This document shows positions 11,900 to 23,879 of a stretch of DNA of 64,000 nucleotides, one piece after another. The DNA comes from Symsagittifera roscoffensis (Eukaryota; Xenacoelomorpha; Acoela; Convolutidae). Within the stretch, counting starts at the first letter, position 1, and the number at the start of each line of letters is the position of its first letter. The notes beneath the pieces are model-generated. The model did no database searches. It was not told the origin of the DNA and saw nothing but the letters and a program-made list of their open reading frames with translations. The translations under genes were made by a program, and so were the position numbers. The stretch spans positions 3,301,624-3,365,623 of the forward strand of contig NC_087071.1 of the NCBI RefSeq assembly GCF_963678635.1. Direction: 5' to 3'.

Positions 11900-13590
11900 T
11901 TCAAAACTGATCAGCAGTAAACCCCCACCCCCCTTGAATCATTAATTTTGTCTTTTTTTGATAATCGCATATTGCTTTATATCCAAAATTGGAGAATTTC
12001 GCCTATCGCTCACTTTTAATATAATTGGCTGAGACAAAAACTAGTCAAAATACATTTCCCATTGAAGCTTGTCTTTATCTAATCAAAATTGAATTGCCAT
12101 AAATTGAGTCCATCGCTTTGACGCAATTGTCTTTTTTGAGTTGAAAACAAATACTATAGCTCATTCGCATCTTTCCAAAATTCGAACAAAAATCTGTCTT
12201 ATTTGACATTTCAGTTACAGAAACAAAATTGAGTTTCAAATAGAAATATTAGACAGAATCATTTGAAAATACCTACAATTAGATCAGAATAATTCGTTGC
12301 AAAAATACTAGAGTTAACATTAAAAAGAATTCTCGAGTGAAGCTGTGAACATTTTAAAAAACAGGTTTGTAAGTGAGCGCATCTTGGCGAGAAAACTCAA
12401 ATTTTTCAATATTATCTGAATAAGATTCAAATATAATTTTAAACAAAATCTATAGTAAATTACTCCAAAAACTAATCAACATTGATCTATTTGTTTGAAC
12501 TTTCAGTCACTATTTGGCCGCTATTGTTTTTGTTAAGCCATATTTGAAACAAAAAATATATATTTATTTTTACATACTTTAAATTCGATCAGCGGTCAAT
12601 CCTTGTTTTTATTTGTTTTTGAACAGCAAGAAAATAGGTTTAAAAAACAGCTGCCAAAATATTTTAAAGACCAAGAAAGACATTTACCAAGAAGGACAAT
12701 TTTTTTGTTTCAAATTTTGATCAGCAGCTAATCCCGCGATTTCAAACAATGGCAACGATTTTATACCACCAGCAGATAAAAGTGAAAAAGAATAGCTTAG
12801 ACACGGCGAGTGATTTTTAATGTAATTGAGTTACGCCCAAATGACCAAAGAAAAAGTTAAATGTTGGATGAGAAAAATTCAATTAGCAGAATAATTGTTT
12901 CTAAATTCAATTATTCCGAAACAATTTCATCGGAACAGAAACAAATCCAGTAAAAAAAGAAAAATTTCTTGCAACATCAGCTCAAAGAGGTAGAAAACAA
13001 TTATCTAGTCGAAGAAAACTGTTTAGTTCAGAGCAACAATCATGGTTTGATGATATAACTTCAATTTCAAGCATCCTTTACCAAAAGTTTTCTAACTTTC
13101 ATCTTTCTCGATATATTATATTACCTTTTATCTTTCTTTTCAACCAATTGTTTTCTTGTCTGCTGTCAAAAGCATCGGCTCAACTGAGGATTTCCTCAGC
13201 ATCAAAATCGAGGTTTGAAATAAAGGAACTGCAAATTGTCTGGATTTTTTTGGGTATTAAACACTCAGACTTTTTGGCTTATAATCAATCTCAATTCACC
13301 TGTCTTGCGTTCCACTAGCTAAATTATACATTGACGTCTGTCTGGAAGAAAAGTAAGACCATTCCCTCTATTATATTTGCATTTTTCTACATAAAATCGA
13401 CATCTGAGAAAAATAAAAGAAAAACTGAATAAAAATTATTTGGAACAAATTTTGCACTTAAATTAGTGTCAGCCTAGTGAAAAAGTAAGTAAATTTTCAT
13501 TTAATATTTAATTTAGAACAAAAAATCAGCAGGATAGGAAATGACTATTTACTAGTTAATTTCTTAATACCGTTCCAGTCTGAATAAAGT
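11900..13590. other. No gene seen
   Basis: AT-rich DNA. A short GATCAGC(A/G)G motif recurs near 11.91, 12.59 and 12.72 kb, echoing the 11.3-kb duplication. I find nothing else. Confidence 0.45.
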
Positions 13591-13597
13591 AACGCAG

Positions 13598-13921
13598 TTT
13601 TTCGAAAATTTTGTCAACCTTTTTTTAGATTGACTAAATTGATTTTCCGGATGCAAAACTTTGAAAAACAAAAACAGGACAAAAAAGGCAACTTTTAAGC
13701 TTTTTTTGAAAAACTTTGAACAAAAATTGCGGTTTTTCGGCGCGCGCTTGCCCCTCAAAATTAGTAAATATTGGCACCGAAAGAGCCTTTAGAAAAAAGG
13801 GTCAGTCAGCCAAAAACGGATGTCTCAAATTAGTACAAAGAGGAGACCCTTTGGTCACAAGGGGCTCGAATTCCCGAGAGAAGAGGCCTCCGCCACCCCT
13901 ACCCCCCTAAACACGCTATCT
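13598..13921 (+). mobile_element. Degraded hAT-type MITE
   Basis: The internal sequence matches the 62798-63187 element block by block: a poly-T end after GTCAACC, TTTTTCGGCGCGCG (also in the 2263 copy), CCCCTCAAAATTAGTA, GGGTCAGTCA, TAGTACAAAG and GACCCTTTGG. The 5' terminal repeat is lost and the 3' end is decayed (CCCCTAAACACGC instead of CTAAATCCGCCCC). The open frame at 13716-13910 is part of it. Confidence 0.65.
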
Positions 13922-14324
13922 TAATTTCGGTCGGATAGATTCGTGCAACTTCTTAGTCTAATACCGGTTTAATCTTACTCTTATACCTCCTGTTCTCAAT
14001 AGATCTAGTGTATACTGGTATTTGCGAGATAAGATATCAGGAACTGTTCTGGATAAGAACGACTGTTTGCTAAGTTATATTTATTGTTCTGTTGCTGAAT
14101 CCATGAATAGTTTCAGCTATACAATTTATAGTAAGTGTTAGTTATGGATCATGATTGGATAGTTAGAAAGATTTGACAGAGAAAGTTTTATCAAAAACAT
14201 AATTGGATATAAATACTAATTTTAAACTGGTTCTACCAGTGATCGCTATTTCCAGCGCTGATTCATGTATAAATTAGAGTTTTTTGCATAGCTTAACCTG
14301 CGATATTTCAGTAATGATTTCGTC

Positions 14325-14512
14325 GAGCTAAAATCAGAGCTAAATATTAAGAAGTTTTAATTGAAGTGTGAGTTTAAAAAACCTATAATTTGTAAGTAGC
14401 TAAAATCAGAGAAATGAAAAAAAAATCAGAGCTAAATGAAAATCAGGGCTAAAAATTAAGAAATTTTAATTGAAGCGTGAGTTTAAAAATACCTATAATT
14501 TGTAAGTAGCTA
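14325..14512 (+). repeat. Short tandem duplication before a tRNA-like unit
   Basis: Two units of roughly 125 bp share AAATCAGAGCTAAA, AAG(A)AA(A/G)TTTTAATTGAAG, GTGAGTTTAAAAA and ACCTATAATTTGTAAGTAGC. The second unit runs directly into the tRNA-like sequence at 14513. Confidence 0.65.
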
Positions 14513-14581
14513 AGCTTCGTGGCGTAAAGGTAGCGTATGTGCTAAGCTAATGATTGAGGGATCAATTCCCGTTAGGTCCCT
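14513..14581 (+). mobile_element. tRNA-like sequence (pseudo-tRNA or SINE head)
   Basis: An A-box-like GTGGCGTAAAGGTAGCG and a T-arm-like GAGGGATCAATTCCC are spaced as in a tRNA. The acceptor ends do not pair convincingly and the anticodon arm is poor, so it is not called as a working tRNA gene. Confidence 0.35.
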
Positions 14582-15099
14582 GTTTTTTGCTCATTTTGAT
14601 AGATTATTTATCGCTTTTTCATCGCTAAAACTCAGCCAAATTAGCAATAACCTAGCGAGAAAATTCGCGCTTGTGGCAATGAACATCGATAACTCATCAA
14701 TGGCGATCGCTATTTTTTTCACTTTTTATCGCTATTTTTCAATGTGAACTCAACCCGGGCACTGTTTCAAAAAACAGGCTTCCTTAAGAAAAATAAATTC
14801 AAATAGCAAGTTTTTAAGATCTGGTTCCCACTTTTTATCAACAAAGTTGCAAAAACATATTCAGTCATACTAAAAGTTTCATGAAATATTTTGTTCAATT
14901 AAGTGGTTGGACTGAGAATTCAGACAGTCTGTAGAAACTATTCAATTCTTCAATTGTTTTTAACTGAAAAAAAAACATATGCTGCAAAGCAAATAAAAAA
15001 AATACTTTAATAACTTAAAAAGTCGGAGGAGCATCTTTTATAACAAGTGAGAGTATAAGTGAAAAAGGGTAAAAGGTTCTATTTTACTTTCATTTAAAT

Positions 15100-15547
15100 G
15101 ATTACGTCTCAAATGGCATAATTCCCATATGGCATAAAAATGAAAAATTTCCCAAATGGCATAAATTTCATGCAACAGTTGCTTTGGAAAAATCGAGAAC
15201 AATTTTTTCGTGAACAATGTGAGAAAATTAGTCAAATTGTCAATTCAAATGTTGATTGACATTTTATCGTGAAAAACTTGTAGAACTTTTTATCAAAAGC
15301 AAGAAGCATAAGCTTGCGATTATTAATAAGCTGCTTGTGGTCAATTTTTTTCGACAAATCTGTTGCTTAAATTTGTTTGGAAGCAATTAATTCCAAATCT
15401 TGTTCACATGCTTTCGTTCCTGACAAAATGATAGAAATAGAAATTGATAGAAAACGTTTAAATTACAATGAAAACTTGAAATTTATGCCATTTGGGAAAA
15501 GTTTCCATTTTTATGCCATTTGGGAATTATGCCATTTGGGAAGTTAC
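15100..15547. mobile_element. MITE with AAATGGCATAA terminal arrays and 9-bp TSD
   Basis: Two inverted arms (about 15109-15171 and 15478-15543) each carry three repeats of a CCAAATGGCATAA unit. The arms read CCCATATGGCATAAAAATG on the left and CATTTTTATGCCATTTGGG on the right. The element is flanked by the direct repeat CATTTAAAT (15091-15099 and 15548-15556), a 9-bp target-site duplication of the length typical of Mutator-like elements. It has no transposase. Confidence 0.75.
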
Positions 15548-15599
15548 CATTTAAATTACTGGATGAGAAATTGCGACCTTTTTCAAAGAATTTAAGATC

Positions 15600-17330
15600 A
15601 TATAAAATTTATTGCTGATTTCGTCAAGCAAACATTGTAAATTAACGTGGTAGCTAAGTTTACATGTGAGACGGTCCGTGCTAAATGTAAGCTCTAAATA
15701 ATTGAATTGAAAAAACTACAAATTGAAAAGTATATGGAATAAACTGAAAACAAAACACGAAAAACTGAATACAGAAAACTACATTTTGATTGGGAAAAAC
15801 TGGCCTCCTCAAATAAATTTTCCAGTTTCCAATTATCGAATTTCCCCCGGCAAGACGATTTAAGTTTAAATTTGAAATTTGTCCAAACATCAATCTCTTT
15901 TCGCAAAAACGTAGATTGACGAATAAAAGATTGATGAAATCAAATCTCTCCTTCGTTACCGTGATTTTTAACATGACATCCAGTCTAAGCGAAGTTGAGC
16001 TTTCTATAAAATTTTAATTAGTGAATGGGAAATAGATCCTTACAAGTGAGGGCATTTCGTGCAACCTTCTATCAAATACGATATCTGAATTTCGAAAGAG
16101 TTAGCAAAACAAAGAGATAAAGCTGCACATCACAAACAACCGCATAAACAACAAAGCGTAGCTCTAAACACGTAAGAAAAAGAAAAAGCAAAAAGATACA
16201 GAAATACACCCGGAAATAAAACCAACTTCAAAGCATAATGAGGATAACCGGATGCTGTGCATGCAGCACAGAAAGTTCCGACCACATTCATGAAATTTAA
16301 AAAAAAGTTTCAAATAATTCACTTTGGAATAATTGTAATTAAAAAAAATTGAAATTAGTATTTAAATTATTAGTTGACAAGGTTAGAGCAAAATTGATTT
16401 CAATTCAAAAAGAAATAGCCCAACCAAAAAAAATCATGATTGATAATTTTGCGAATTCACGAAACTTAACTATTACCAAAAAAATGTTTTCCATATGCCA
16501 TTCCCTTGAATTGAGTTACCACGAAAATTATGCATGAAAAGCTCATCTTTTTTGAGCGAAATCGCAGAAAACACTCATAATTGTTTTGTCCAGTTTAAAA
16601 ATACAAGTGAACAGAACTTTGCCTCAAGAGGAAATTAATATTTTATTTTGCGTTGGCTGGATCTCATTTATTTAAAACTTTTTTCGTGTGTTCAATATTT
16701 GTTCTATCAAATACTTTTTTTGAACTTTTTTGTGTTTTTTTTGTCTTAAAATTTAATATAAGAGTTAAGAAGTTCGCAGACAAGCAATCCTTTTATTGTA
16801 CAAACATTATGTTTTTCTGTAACTTCCTTGAGAGACTTTTGTTTTTGAGAGACTTAATTTTTTGTTCATTGAGAAATATTAAGTCTCTGATTATTTCATT
16901 TTGAGACCATTCAAGACAATTTAAACTAGAACACCGTATTGAAGAGTTGGTTGAATATATGTTTTGCGTACTTTCAGAAGTGTTGAAGACTTGAACAACG
17001 CCTGAATTGATAGATGATTGGTTCCATTGTCTCAGCGTGATTAATACGAAATTGATATGAACTCACTTGAATTTTGCATCCAAATCACCTACAGTGAACT
17101 TATTCGATGTTGAATCGAATGCAAAATTGACATTTATGTTTTGTTTTTATCAATTGTTAACTTACTTTGGCTGATACAGAGACAAGTGTTCTTAAGATTG
17201 GAGAGATATTTTTAATTTCCACTTTTTATAGCATCGTAGACATTTTGTGTCATCGGCAAACATTGTTATATGCGCAGTTTCCGACGTTTTAGTTAAACCA
17301 ATTATAGGAAGAAAGAAAATGTTGGTCCCA
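15600..17330. other. No gene seen; hairpin motif copy at about 16255
   Basis: AT-rich DNA. A copy of the CTGTGC/GCACAG hairpin motif lies at about 16252-16290. I find nothing else. Confidence 0.45.
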
Positions 17331-17384
17331 AATGTTGAGCCCTGATGCGCTTCAGTGTGAATGGATTCGAAATTGCTTTTTCAA

Positions 17385-17500
17385 AGTAATTGACCCAAAG
17401 GGGCAATCAATCCCCCTGGTTTTCCGAATCTATAATCAGATAGTCTATACGCTATAGTTATTTTCAATGTTTCAGTGCCCACAAAAATTTTAAACATTGA
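17385..17500 (+). repeat. Isolated unit of the 24-kb satellite
   Basis: TTGACCCAAAGGGGCAATCAA, then CCCCCTGGTTTTCC, TATAATCAGATA and finally GTTTCAGTGCCCACAA match, in order, the unit structure of the array at 23.88-25.15 kb, including its TTTCAG acceptor-like end. It sits about 6.4 kb from the array. Confidence 0.6.
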
Positions 17501-17739
17501 CATTTACGATATAGCTTAAAGGTGAAAAAATCTTTCGTTAAAGCAGAAAAATTCTCTGAACATTCTCATGCATTTATCAAAAGATAATCATGCTTTAGTA
17601 AACCAAAAAAAACAGTAGGCAAAATAATAGTAATCATCAAAGTAGACAAAAAAGGTCTATGTCAAAAAAAGTCGTTTTAATACTGTTCGCTAATAAGATT
17701 CCAAGCAACAATTAGCTTCAGTTTGTGACATGAAAAAAA

Positions 17740-18100
17740 AATTGTAGGCTGGTCAAAAAAGGAAAACCTATACGAAAATCCTGTTTGTTCTCTTTTAAAT
17801 TGTTTAATGATATCGAAGTTTCAATTAATCTGAAAGTAAATTAGAGGCGAAAACTGTCTGCAATTATTTTAGCTGGGCTAGAAAAAATTATTACTTTCAA
17901 AACTCAGAATACTTTCAAACACACCGGAATCCTCCAACACCATTCTCTGTCACATACCTAGAAATCTAATCTCCGTAATAGGGCAAACCGAAAGATGAAG
18001 AGCAGTCACATTTTTGAACCCAGTAACGAATTAATCCATTGCAATAGAAAGTATGAGTTAAGTAAACGTTAGTTTATTGATTCAACCGGGCAGCGAGACG
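17740..18100 (+). repeat. Ancient duplication, copy 1
   Basis: Matches 19065-19380 at an offset of about 1325 bp. Shared blocks are ATTGTA(G/A)GCTGGTCAA, TTTCAAT(T/A)AATCTGA, GTAAATTAGAG, TGCAATTATTTTA, AAATCTAATCTCC and TTGAACCCAGTAAC. It is non-coding. Confidence 0.65.
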
Positions 18101-19064
18101 AACTTTCTATTCTGATATTTTTTTCATTTTTTTTTTCAAGGCAATCTCAGGAAACGCAAAAAAACCAGCAGATGACGTCTAATAATAAGCTCCGTAAATC
18201 CCTTTCAGCCGTGGTTCTATCTTTAGTTTTTTTATACCAGAAGAAAAGAAGAAACTGTCTCAGAACTGTTTGAGCTGTTACAGAGCAACCTGTTAATCTT
18301 TGAGAATTTAATTTGACATCGTCGACTATCAATTGAAAAAAAATTCCTGTCAACTCAACTAAAAAAATTGATAGGAAAACAAAAGCATGCAAAATCAAGG
18401 TAGCTCAATTTTAAATTAGTCCATAGTATATTCTGGTAAACTAAACTAAAATTATAAATCTTTGATCAGCCAACATATACCGCATCATATCTAAATTTAA
18501 ATTCAATTTAAATGCCGCAGCAAATTTAAAAAGACAGCTAGGGATCTGATTCGATGCAAACTTTAAACCCATCGTAGACTTGTTTGCTGTTTTAGATTTT
18601 GCACAAAACAAAAACTAGACCCATAAATTGAGGCATTTGTCTTTTTCTGGGGTCAATTTCATTTGTCTTTTTCAGTTTTCAATGAGATAAATTTTATAAC
18701 CGAGGCTTTTTATAATTTAACTTTGAAATAGATCGCTGACCGCTGACCGTTCCCATACACTTACCGAAGCAGAAAAAATACTGAAATTGCAAGCATGCTA
18801 ACAATATTATTTTTGGAGCCACTAACTACTGCGTTGAAGGCTTTTTGCCGCTCTCAAAGTTCATTTTACAACTTGGCATTTATACCAGTTTGTGGCATAA
18901 GACATTAATTTTTCCAAGTTATCGAGTCAAAATATCGGAAAGGCTTTAAGTTGAAAAGTAGAAGCGATCAAATAGCTCCTTTTTTTTTAACTCTGACTTC
19001 AATAAATGGTGAAAAACACTTCCTTATTTCTTTAATTACGTTCTAAGTACTTCCTGGAAAATCG

Positions 19065-19380
19065 AATTGTAAGCTGGTCAAGAAAAGAAAATAGATCTTC
19101 CGGACTCACTTTTTTGAAATCCTTAATGAGATGAAAATTTCAATAAATCTGAGCGTAAATTAGAGACAAAACCGGTCTTGCAATTATTTTATCTAAACTA
19201 GAAAAAGATTCTAGATAAAACATTTCAAACAGCCCAAAATCCCTTCTCTAAACCATCTTTTGTGACATAGCGTGAAATCTAATCTCCTTACTGGGGCTAA
19301 AAGAATGATGAAGAGCAAATAAATACTTGAACCCAGTAACAAATCCCCGCTTGTAATAGAATGAGGTAAGCTTTGATGTA
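19065..19380 (+). repeat. Ancient duplication, copy 2
   Basis: Partner of 17740-18100, about 75-80 per cent similar by eye, with small indels. It is non-coding. Confidence 0.65.
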
Positions 19381-19796
19381 TGAGCTAACAAATCGTAAAT
19401 CTATCGTTCCAAAACCGGAAAAAAGGAATGCTCTTTGTATACGGGTGTATTTTTTAAACTTTTTTCTACGCAAATTCAGAAACTAAAAATAAACAAACAG
19501 ACGTCAAATATTATACTAAATAAATCTCTCTCAGTCGTGATTCGATCAAAATTTTTAAATTTCGAAACATTGAATTTTTTCGAAGTTTTGCTTTTTAGAT
19601 GAAGAAGAAAGAGTCCCCCTTCATATTGAATCCTTCTAAACTGGTGAAAATTCCTAAACTATTTCCATCTCTCGTTATTTAAATCATCAGTTTTTGCTCT
19701 GAGCCAGATTTCACTCCATCTTTCCACAAGCACAAAAAACGACCTTTTTAGCTCTGTCAAACTTTATTTTGCAAAATACATGTAGTCCGAATTTTC

Positions 19797-20165
19797 TGAG
19801 CTTGGCAACAGCTAATCTTTTTGTTCCGACTTGCTGCTAATCTTAATCGTCTTGTTCCGACAATTGAAAATCGGGAGGAACTTTGTATTCTGATCTGTTT
19901 TAGTTTTTGTTCCGACCATTGAAAATGGGGAAGAACTTTGTATTCGGGTATGTTTTAGTTTTTTTTCCAAGCAAAATCAGGTACCACAAGTAATCATTGG
20001 AATGAGTGATATAACGTTTCAGGCGTGATTCGATATTTAAAAAAAATCAAAAAATGTCCCGGTGTTAAGATAAACTGGCCTGAAAGTTTTGAGATTTAGT
20101 ATAATTTCGAGCGAGTAACGCGATCGAGTAACGCGATCGAGTAACGCGATCGAGTAACGCGCATT
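19797..20165 (+). repeat. Repeat family A copy ending in a 13-bp array
   Basis: A forward-orientation family A copy (blocks TTGTTCCGAC, GAACTTTGTATTC, TGTTTTAGTTTTT, CAGGTACCACAA, GAGTGATATA, CGTGATTCGA). It ends at 20113-20161 in a perfect array of GAGTAACGCGATC (three full units plus ten bases). The array is more GC-rich than anything nearby. Confidence 0.7.
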
Positions 20166-20199
20166 GCATGGAAATTTACTTTTTTAGGCCTTTAAAAAA

Positions 20200-21400
20200 T
20201 TTTAACCAACTTTAATTGATATAACTATAAAGCAAATTAGTTTTAGATGTTTTATTTAGCACTCATTTGGCAAAAAAATTCTTAAAAAAAAATGAAATTA
20301 ATATGCAAAAAGTTGGAAAATTTTTTAACTTTTTTTTTCACTTGTTTGTTTGCAATTCATTTTTTTGAAGACAAGTAATGTCGATCATGCCCAATTCAAA
20401 AATTTCTCTACACAAACGTATAGTTCTTAATCAGACCACCAACTAAAAAAGACACTTATTTGAAGAAAAGTGAAAAACAAAAACTTTTATTTTCTACATC
20501 GTTTATGAATATGGTAGGAGCATTCTGTATTACTTACACAGCAGTCGGCTATGCTTGTCAGATTGTGAATTTAATTTAACATCGTCGATGATAATTTGAA
20601 AAAAAAATCAATATCAAAAAAATTCAAATAATTTATTTAGTTCATAATGAAGGTTCCTTGACCAATGGTTCTTCAAACATCAAAACGAAACTCGAAATCT
20701 TCAATCAAAAAATCAAAAACAAGTTTAATTTTCGAAACTAACATTTAGTTTAGGTTTTCTTTCCATTAGCTAGCGGGGAAAACTAATGATGCGAATAACT
20801 AAGGGCTCTTACATTCTTAATTGCCCATTAGTAAAATGAGCATCACCACTTTTTTCCCTTGATATACTTTATAAAACAAAGCAAAAAAAAAGACAAAAAT
20901 TAAGCCGAGTTGACGCCACCAATAGAACAGTAAATACAAAGAATAGAAGAGAAAGACTAGTTTTCTTTTATCAAAGCAAACTGCGTTTCAGGCAAACAAA
21001 GAGCTTCAAAAATATTTGAAAAAATTGATTCAAGCTCAGAAAAACACAAAAAATTGACAAAGGAACCAAAATAATGGTTAAAAACATGAAAAAAGGAAAC
21101 GTTTTATTGATTAAAACATTGCGCATTGTCTATTGTTTGATTATTATTACACAATAAATTACATTTGAATTATGTTAGATATTCGGCTTTAGCAGTTTTC
21201 GACTAAAATGTGTGTTTCTAACCGAGAAGCAGATGAAATAAATATGTAAAAAAAAACATTTTTGTGACTCTAAGCACATTTTAATGTTACCTAATTGGGT
21301 TCTACTTCCCTGTGAGAATTATTAATATTTCATTTGCGTTCATTTCTCTGCAACTTTAACCCGCGCTTCGGTTGGTTGTAAAAATCTATACTAAACAACA
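20200..21400. other. No gene seen
   Basis: AT-rich DNA. A hairpin motif copy (ATTCTGTATTACTTACACAG) lies near 20523. I find nothing else. Confidence 0.4.
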
Positions 21401-21470
21401 AAATATTTATTTCCACTTGGTCAAATTTGATTCTTTATTTAAAAAAAGCGAAATTGATCCCCAAACAGAG

Positions 21471-21480
21471 GATAAATACT
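21471..21480 (+). promoter_or_regulatory. TATA-like element upstream of candidate APBB exon 1
   Basis: GATAAATACT lies 140 bp before the candidate start ATG at 21611. It is weak evidence on its own and is noted only because the first exon proposal needs a promoter nearby. Confidence 0.15.
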
Positions 21481-21610
21481 CTAAGCTCTAGTTGATTCTG
21501 TTTAAATTGAGCAAGCAAGCTAGTTGAATTCAGTTGAAGTTAGCAAATTAGTTAAGAAACTAGATGACTTTTTGAATTAGAGGCAGTCCAAAATTGCTTT
21601 ATCACCTAAA

Positions 21611-21626
21611 ATGTTCCAACAAACAG
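21611..21626 (+). CDS. Candidate first coding exon of the APBB gene
   Basis: ATG TTC CAA CAA ACA G is followed by the donor GTAGGA. It leaves phase 1, exactly the phase the exon at 25124 needs (G plus TA gives Val). With it, all eight exons sum to 2391 bases, a whole number of codons with no internal stop. That agreement is suggestive but has a one-in-three chance. The intron would be about 3.5 kb. Alternatives are a missed upstream exon or a trans-spliced start. Confidence 0.3.
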
Positions 21627-21954
21627 GTAGGAATGCTTTATTTGAATTTCTTTTTGACAGTAAATTAGATTCTGTTGATTTCTATGAACAACAAAAAAAG
21701 TCGTGTTAATCACTAACAGCCATTTTGGAACAAACAAAAATGGCAAAGAGTTTTCCGACCTCCTTTTTTGGATCCTTGAACTTTTTCAGAGCAAAAACTC
21801 GACGCTCTTTTAGTTGACGATAACCCTGAATCTTTAATAATCTCGTTTAGTTTGATCAAGTTTTTCTTTAATACTACTTACTCGCTTTAACTTTGAGGAA
21901 CAAACAAAAGTATCATATCGGGATCTAAAAGGTGCTTCCGTAGAAAAAGTCGAC

Positions 21955-22115
21955 AGGTTAAAAAGTAGACACACGTCGTGAGCCAATCAGAATAGAGAAA
22001 AGAAAAAACTCCGCACGTTTGTTTCGTTATCTCGATTGTGATTGGCTTTCGACTAGTCTTCTTTATGAGACTCGATTGTGATTGGCTTACGACTTGTCTA
22101 TTTTGAGACATGTTT
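21955..22115. repeat. Inverted and direct CCAAT-containing repeats
   Basis: CTCGATTGTGATTGGCTT occurs twice (about 22030 and 22071), and its approximate complement CGTGAGCCAATCAGAAT lies at about 21977. The block can fold back and resembles the core of the GATCWACTTAAC MITEs. It overlaps a chance open frame on the minus strand. Confidence 0.5.
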
Positions 22116-22794
22116 ACTTTTTGATCGCACTCTCTCAAAGGTTTTCATAAAGGTTACCGCCTTTCCTTTTTCAACACATTTTCAACCTACGAAAAAATTT
22201 CCCCGCCCACTTTAATCTCACTGGCTTTTTTCTTGCCAAGTTAATCATCCACTTTTATTTAGTTTTAGTATGTCAGGTTAATTTTCATTAGTATATATAG
22301 TATAGTTCAAATAGAATGCCAGGCCGGCTAAAGTAATACTTAAGAACCCGGATTGACCTATAAAAAAATGAAAAGGCTTGTTCTAAAATTCCAAACAAGG
22401 AAAAAGAAAAACCGCATGCTGTGCAAGAAGCAGAGAAAGTTCCCCCCAAAATCATTAAAAAGAAGAAAAAATATTTTGTTTTAAAATTGGTTCGTTTCTT
22501 GTTCGTGTTGTTATGAGGGCATATGAACGAAAGTCTAGAGCTTAGGAATATTCGATACTTATAGTAAATTAGGAATTAGTCATGATTGACAGGTTTCTTT
22601 CCAAAAACTAGAGAAAAAAACGCGGAAAATTTTTCTTGTGAAAAACTTTTTATTCCCCAGAAGACTCTAAAGGAAACTTCAAAAATTGAATTTATTGGAG
22701 TACAGATACATTTTCACGGCTTCAAAATAAAAAGCATGCTTGCTCGCTATATTCCCTCGATTGTGAGTTAAATTAAAAACTTTAAAACCACTTT

Positions 22795-23520
22795 TTCCCG
22801 CGAAAAAATGTTGAAACTTTTTTCAAATTCCGTTCGAGTCACGGCTGAAAAGGTTTTTATATGATAAATCACTCGACCCAATCCGATGATTATTTGTCGT
22901 GCCCGATTTTTGGATGTAAAAAGAAAAAAACACACCCGAAGACAATGTTCCTCCCCCTTAAAACGGTCGTAACAAAATTGCTTGTCATACAATTCGACAC
23001 ACGGAGTATATGGAAAAGTGATTTCCAAACTTTCATCAAACATGAAAATTGAGTGATAAGCAATTTTTTACATGAATACAAACAAAACAATTCAAATTCC
23101 TGCATTCAGCGTAATTTAGAAATTCATCAGCTGTAACAGATTGATAGTTTTGAGGTTGTTTGATGTTATTTTCAGATAGAAGTTTTGATTTAATGTTTTA
23201 TAATTTATAATTATTGCTATTATTGTTCCGACTATTTGAAAAAAAAGGCAGAGGAACTTTGTATTCGGGTGTTTTAGTTTTTTTGTTTTCCAAGCAAAAT
23301 CAGGTACCACAAACGATCATCGGACTGGGTTGATTGATATATCATATTAGCGCCCACTCGGTCGAAACACATTACAACATTTCCAAAACAACATCCCAGT
23401 GTCGAGAAAAGCCAGTGTCGAGAAAATATTGACTTTTAAAAGTTTGACTTTTCGTCTAATTTCGAGCGATTATACGGAGCGAGCATGCTTACTTATGCTT
23501 AATTTAAGCCGTTCACGAGA
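22795..23520. repeat. Repeat family A, two copies in opposite orientation
   Basis: 22795-22995 is a reverse-orientation copy (TTCCGTTCGAGTCACG, GATTATTTGTCGTGCC, AAACACACCCGAAGACAA). 23221-23500 is a forward copy (TTGTTCCGACTATTTG, GAACTTTGTATTCGGG, AAAATCAGGTACCACAAACG, AATTTCGAGCGA). The open frames across this stretch belong to the repeat. Confidence 0.6.
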
Positions 23521-23879
23521 ACTTATTTATGCTTAATTTTAGTTTTACTCGGGAACAGCTTGTTTATGGAGCTTTTTAACGCCATTTTGGGAATCAAAGA
23601 ATTCAAAAAATTTCTGCAAAAATTTTTTTGAAATTTAATTCTTTTTAAATTTTCAGTCAATTTTCTTCAAAAACTGTTGCCCAATTTCCCTTTTTTAAAA
23701 TGACTGTCGAATATACCTATGTTTTAGTTTTTTGTTCAGACACTTTTATCACATCAAGCAGAAAAAGCAATAATAATTTTTAAAAAATGTATTTTTTTAA
23801 GACTATGGTCGAAACATCGGAACATTCTGTGCTCCTTGCACAGTAACTGCCTATCTTTGCTTCAGACCTGGCAATTGAT

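Noticed and set aside
13716-13910. 64-codon frame ending in a Pro run
   Set aside because: It is the translation of a degraded hAT MITE.
14513-14581. Working tRNA gene
   Set aside because: D- and T-arm-like parts exist, but the acceptor stem does not pair and it follows a duplicated repeat, so it is listed only as tRNA-like.
15681-15974. 97- and 70-codon Phe-rich minus-strand frames
   Set aside because: Low-complexity composition, no splice signals and no similarity to a known family.
22768-23105. Overlapping 71-91-codon minus-strand frames and a 63-codon plus-strand frame
   Set aside because: All lie inside repeat family A. Equivalent frames at other copies are broken.
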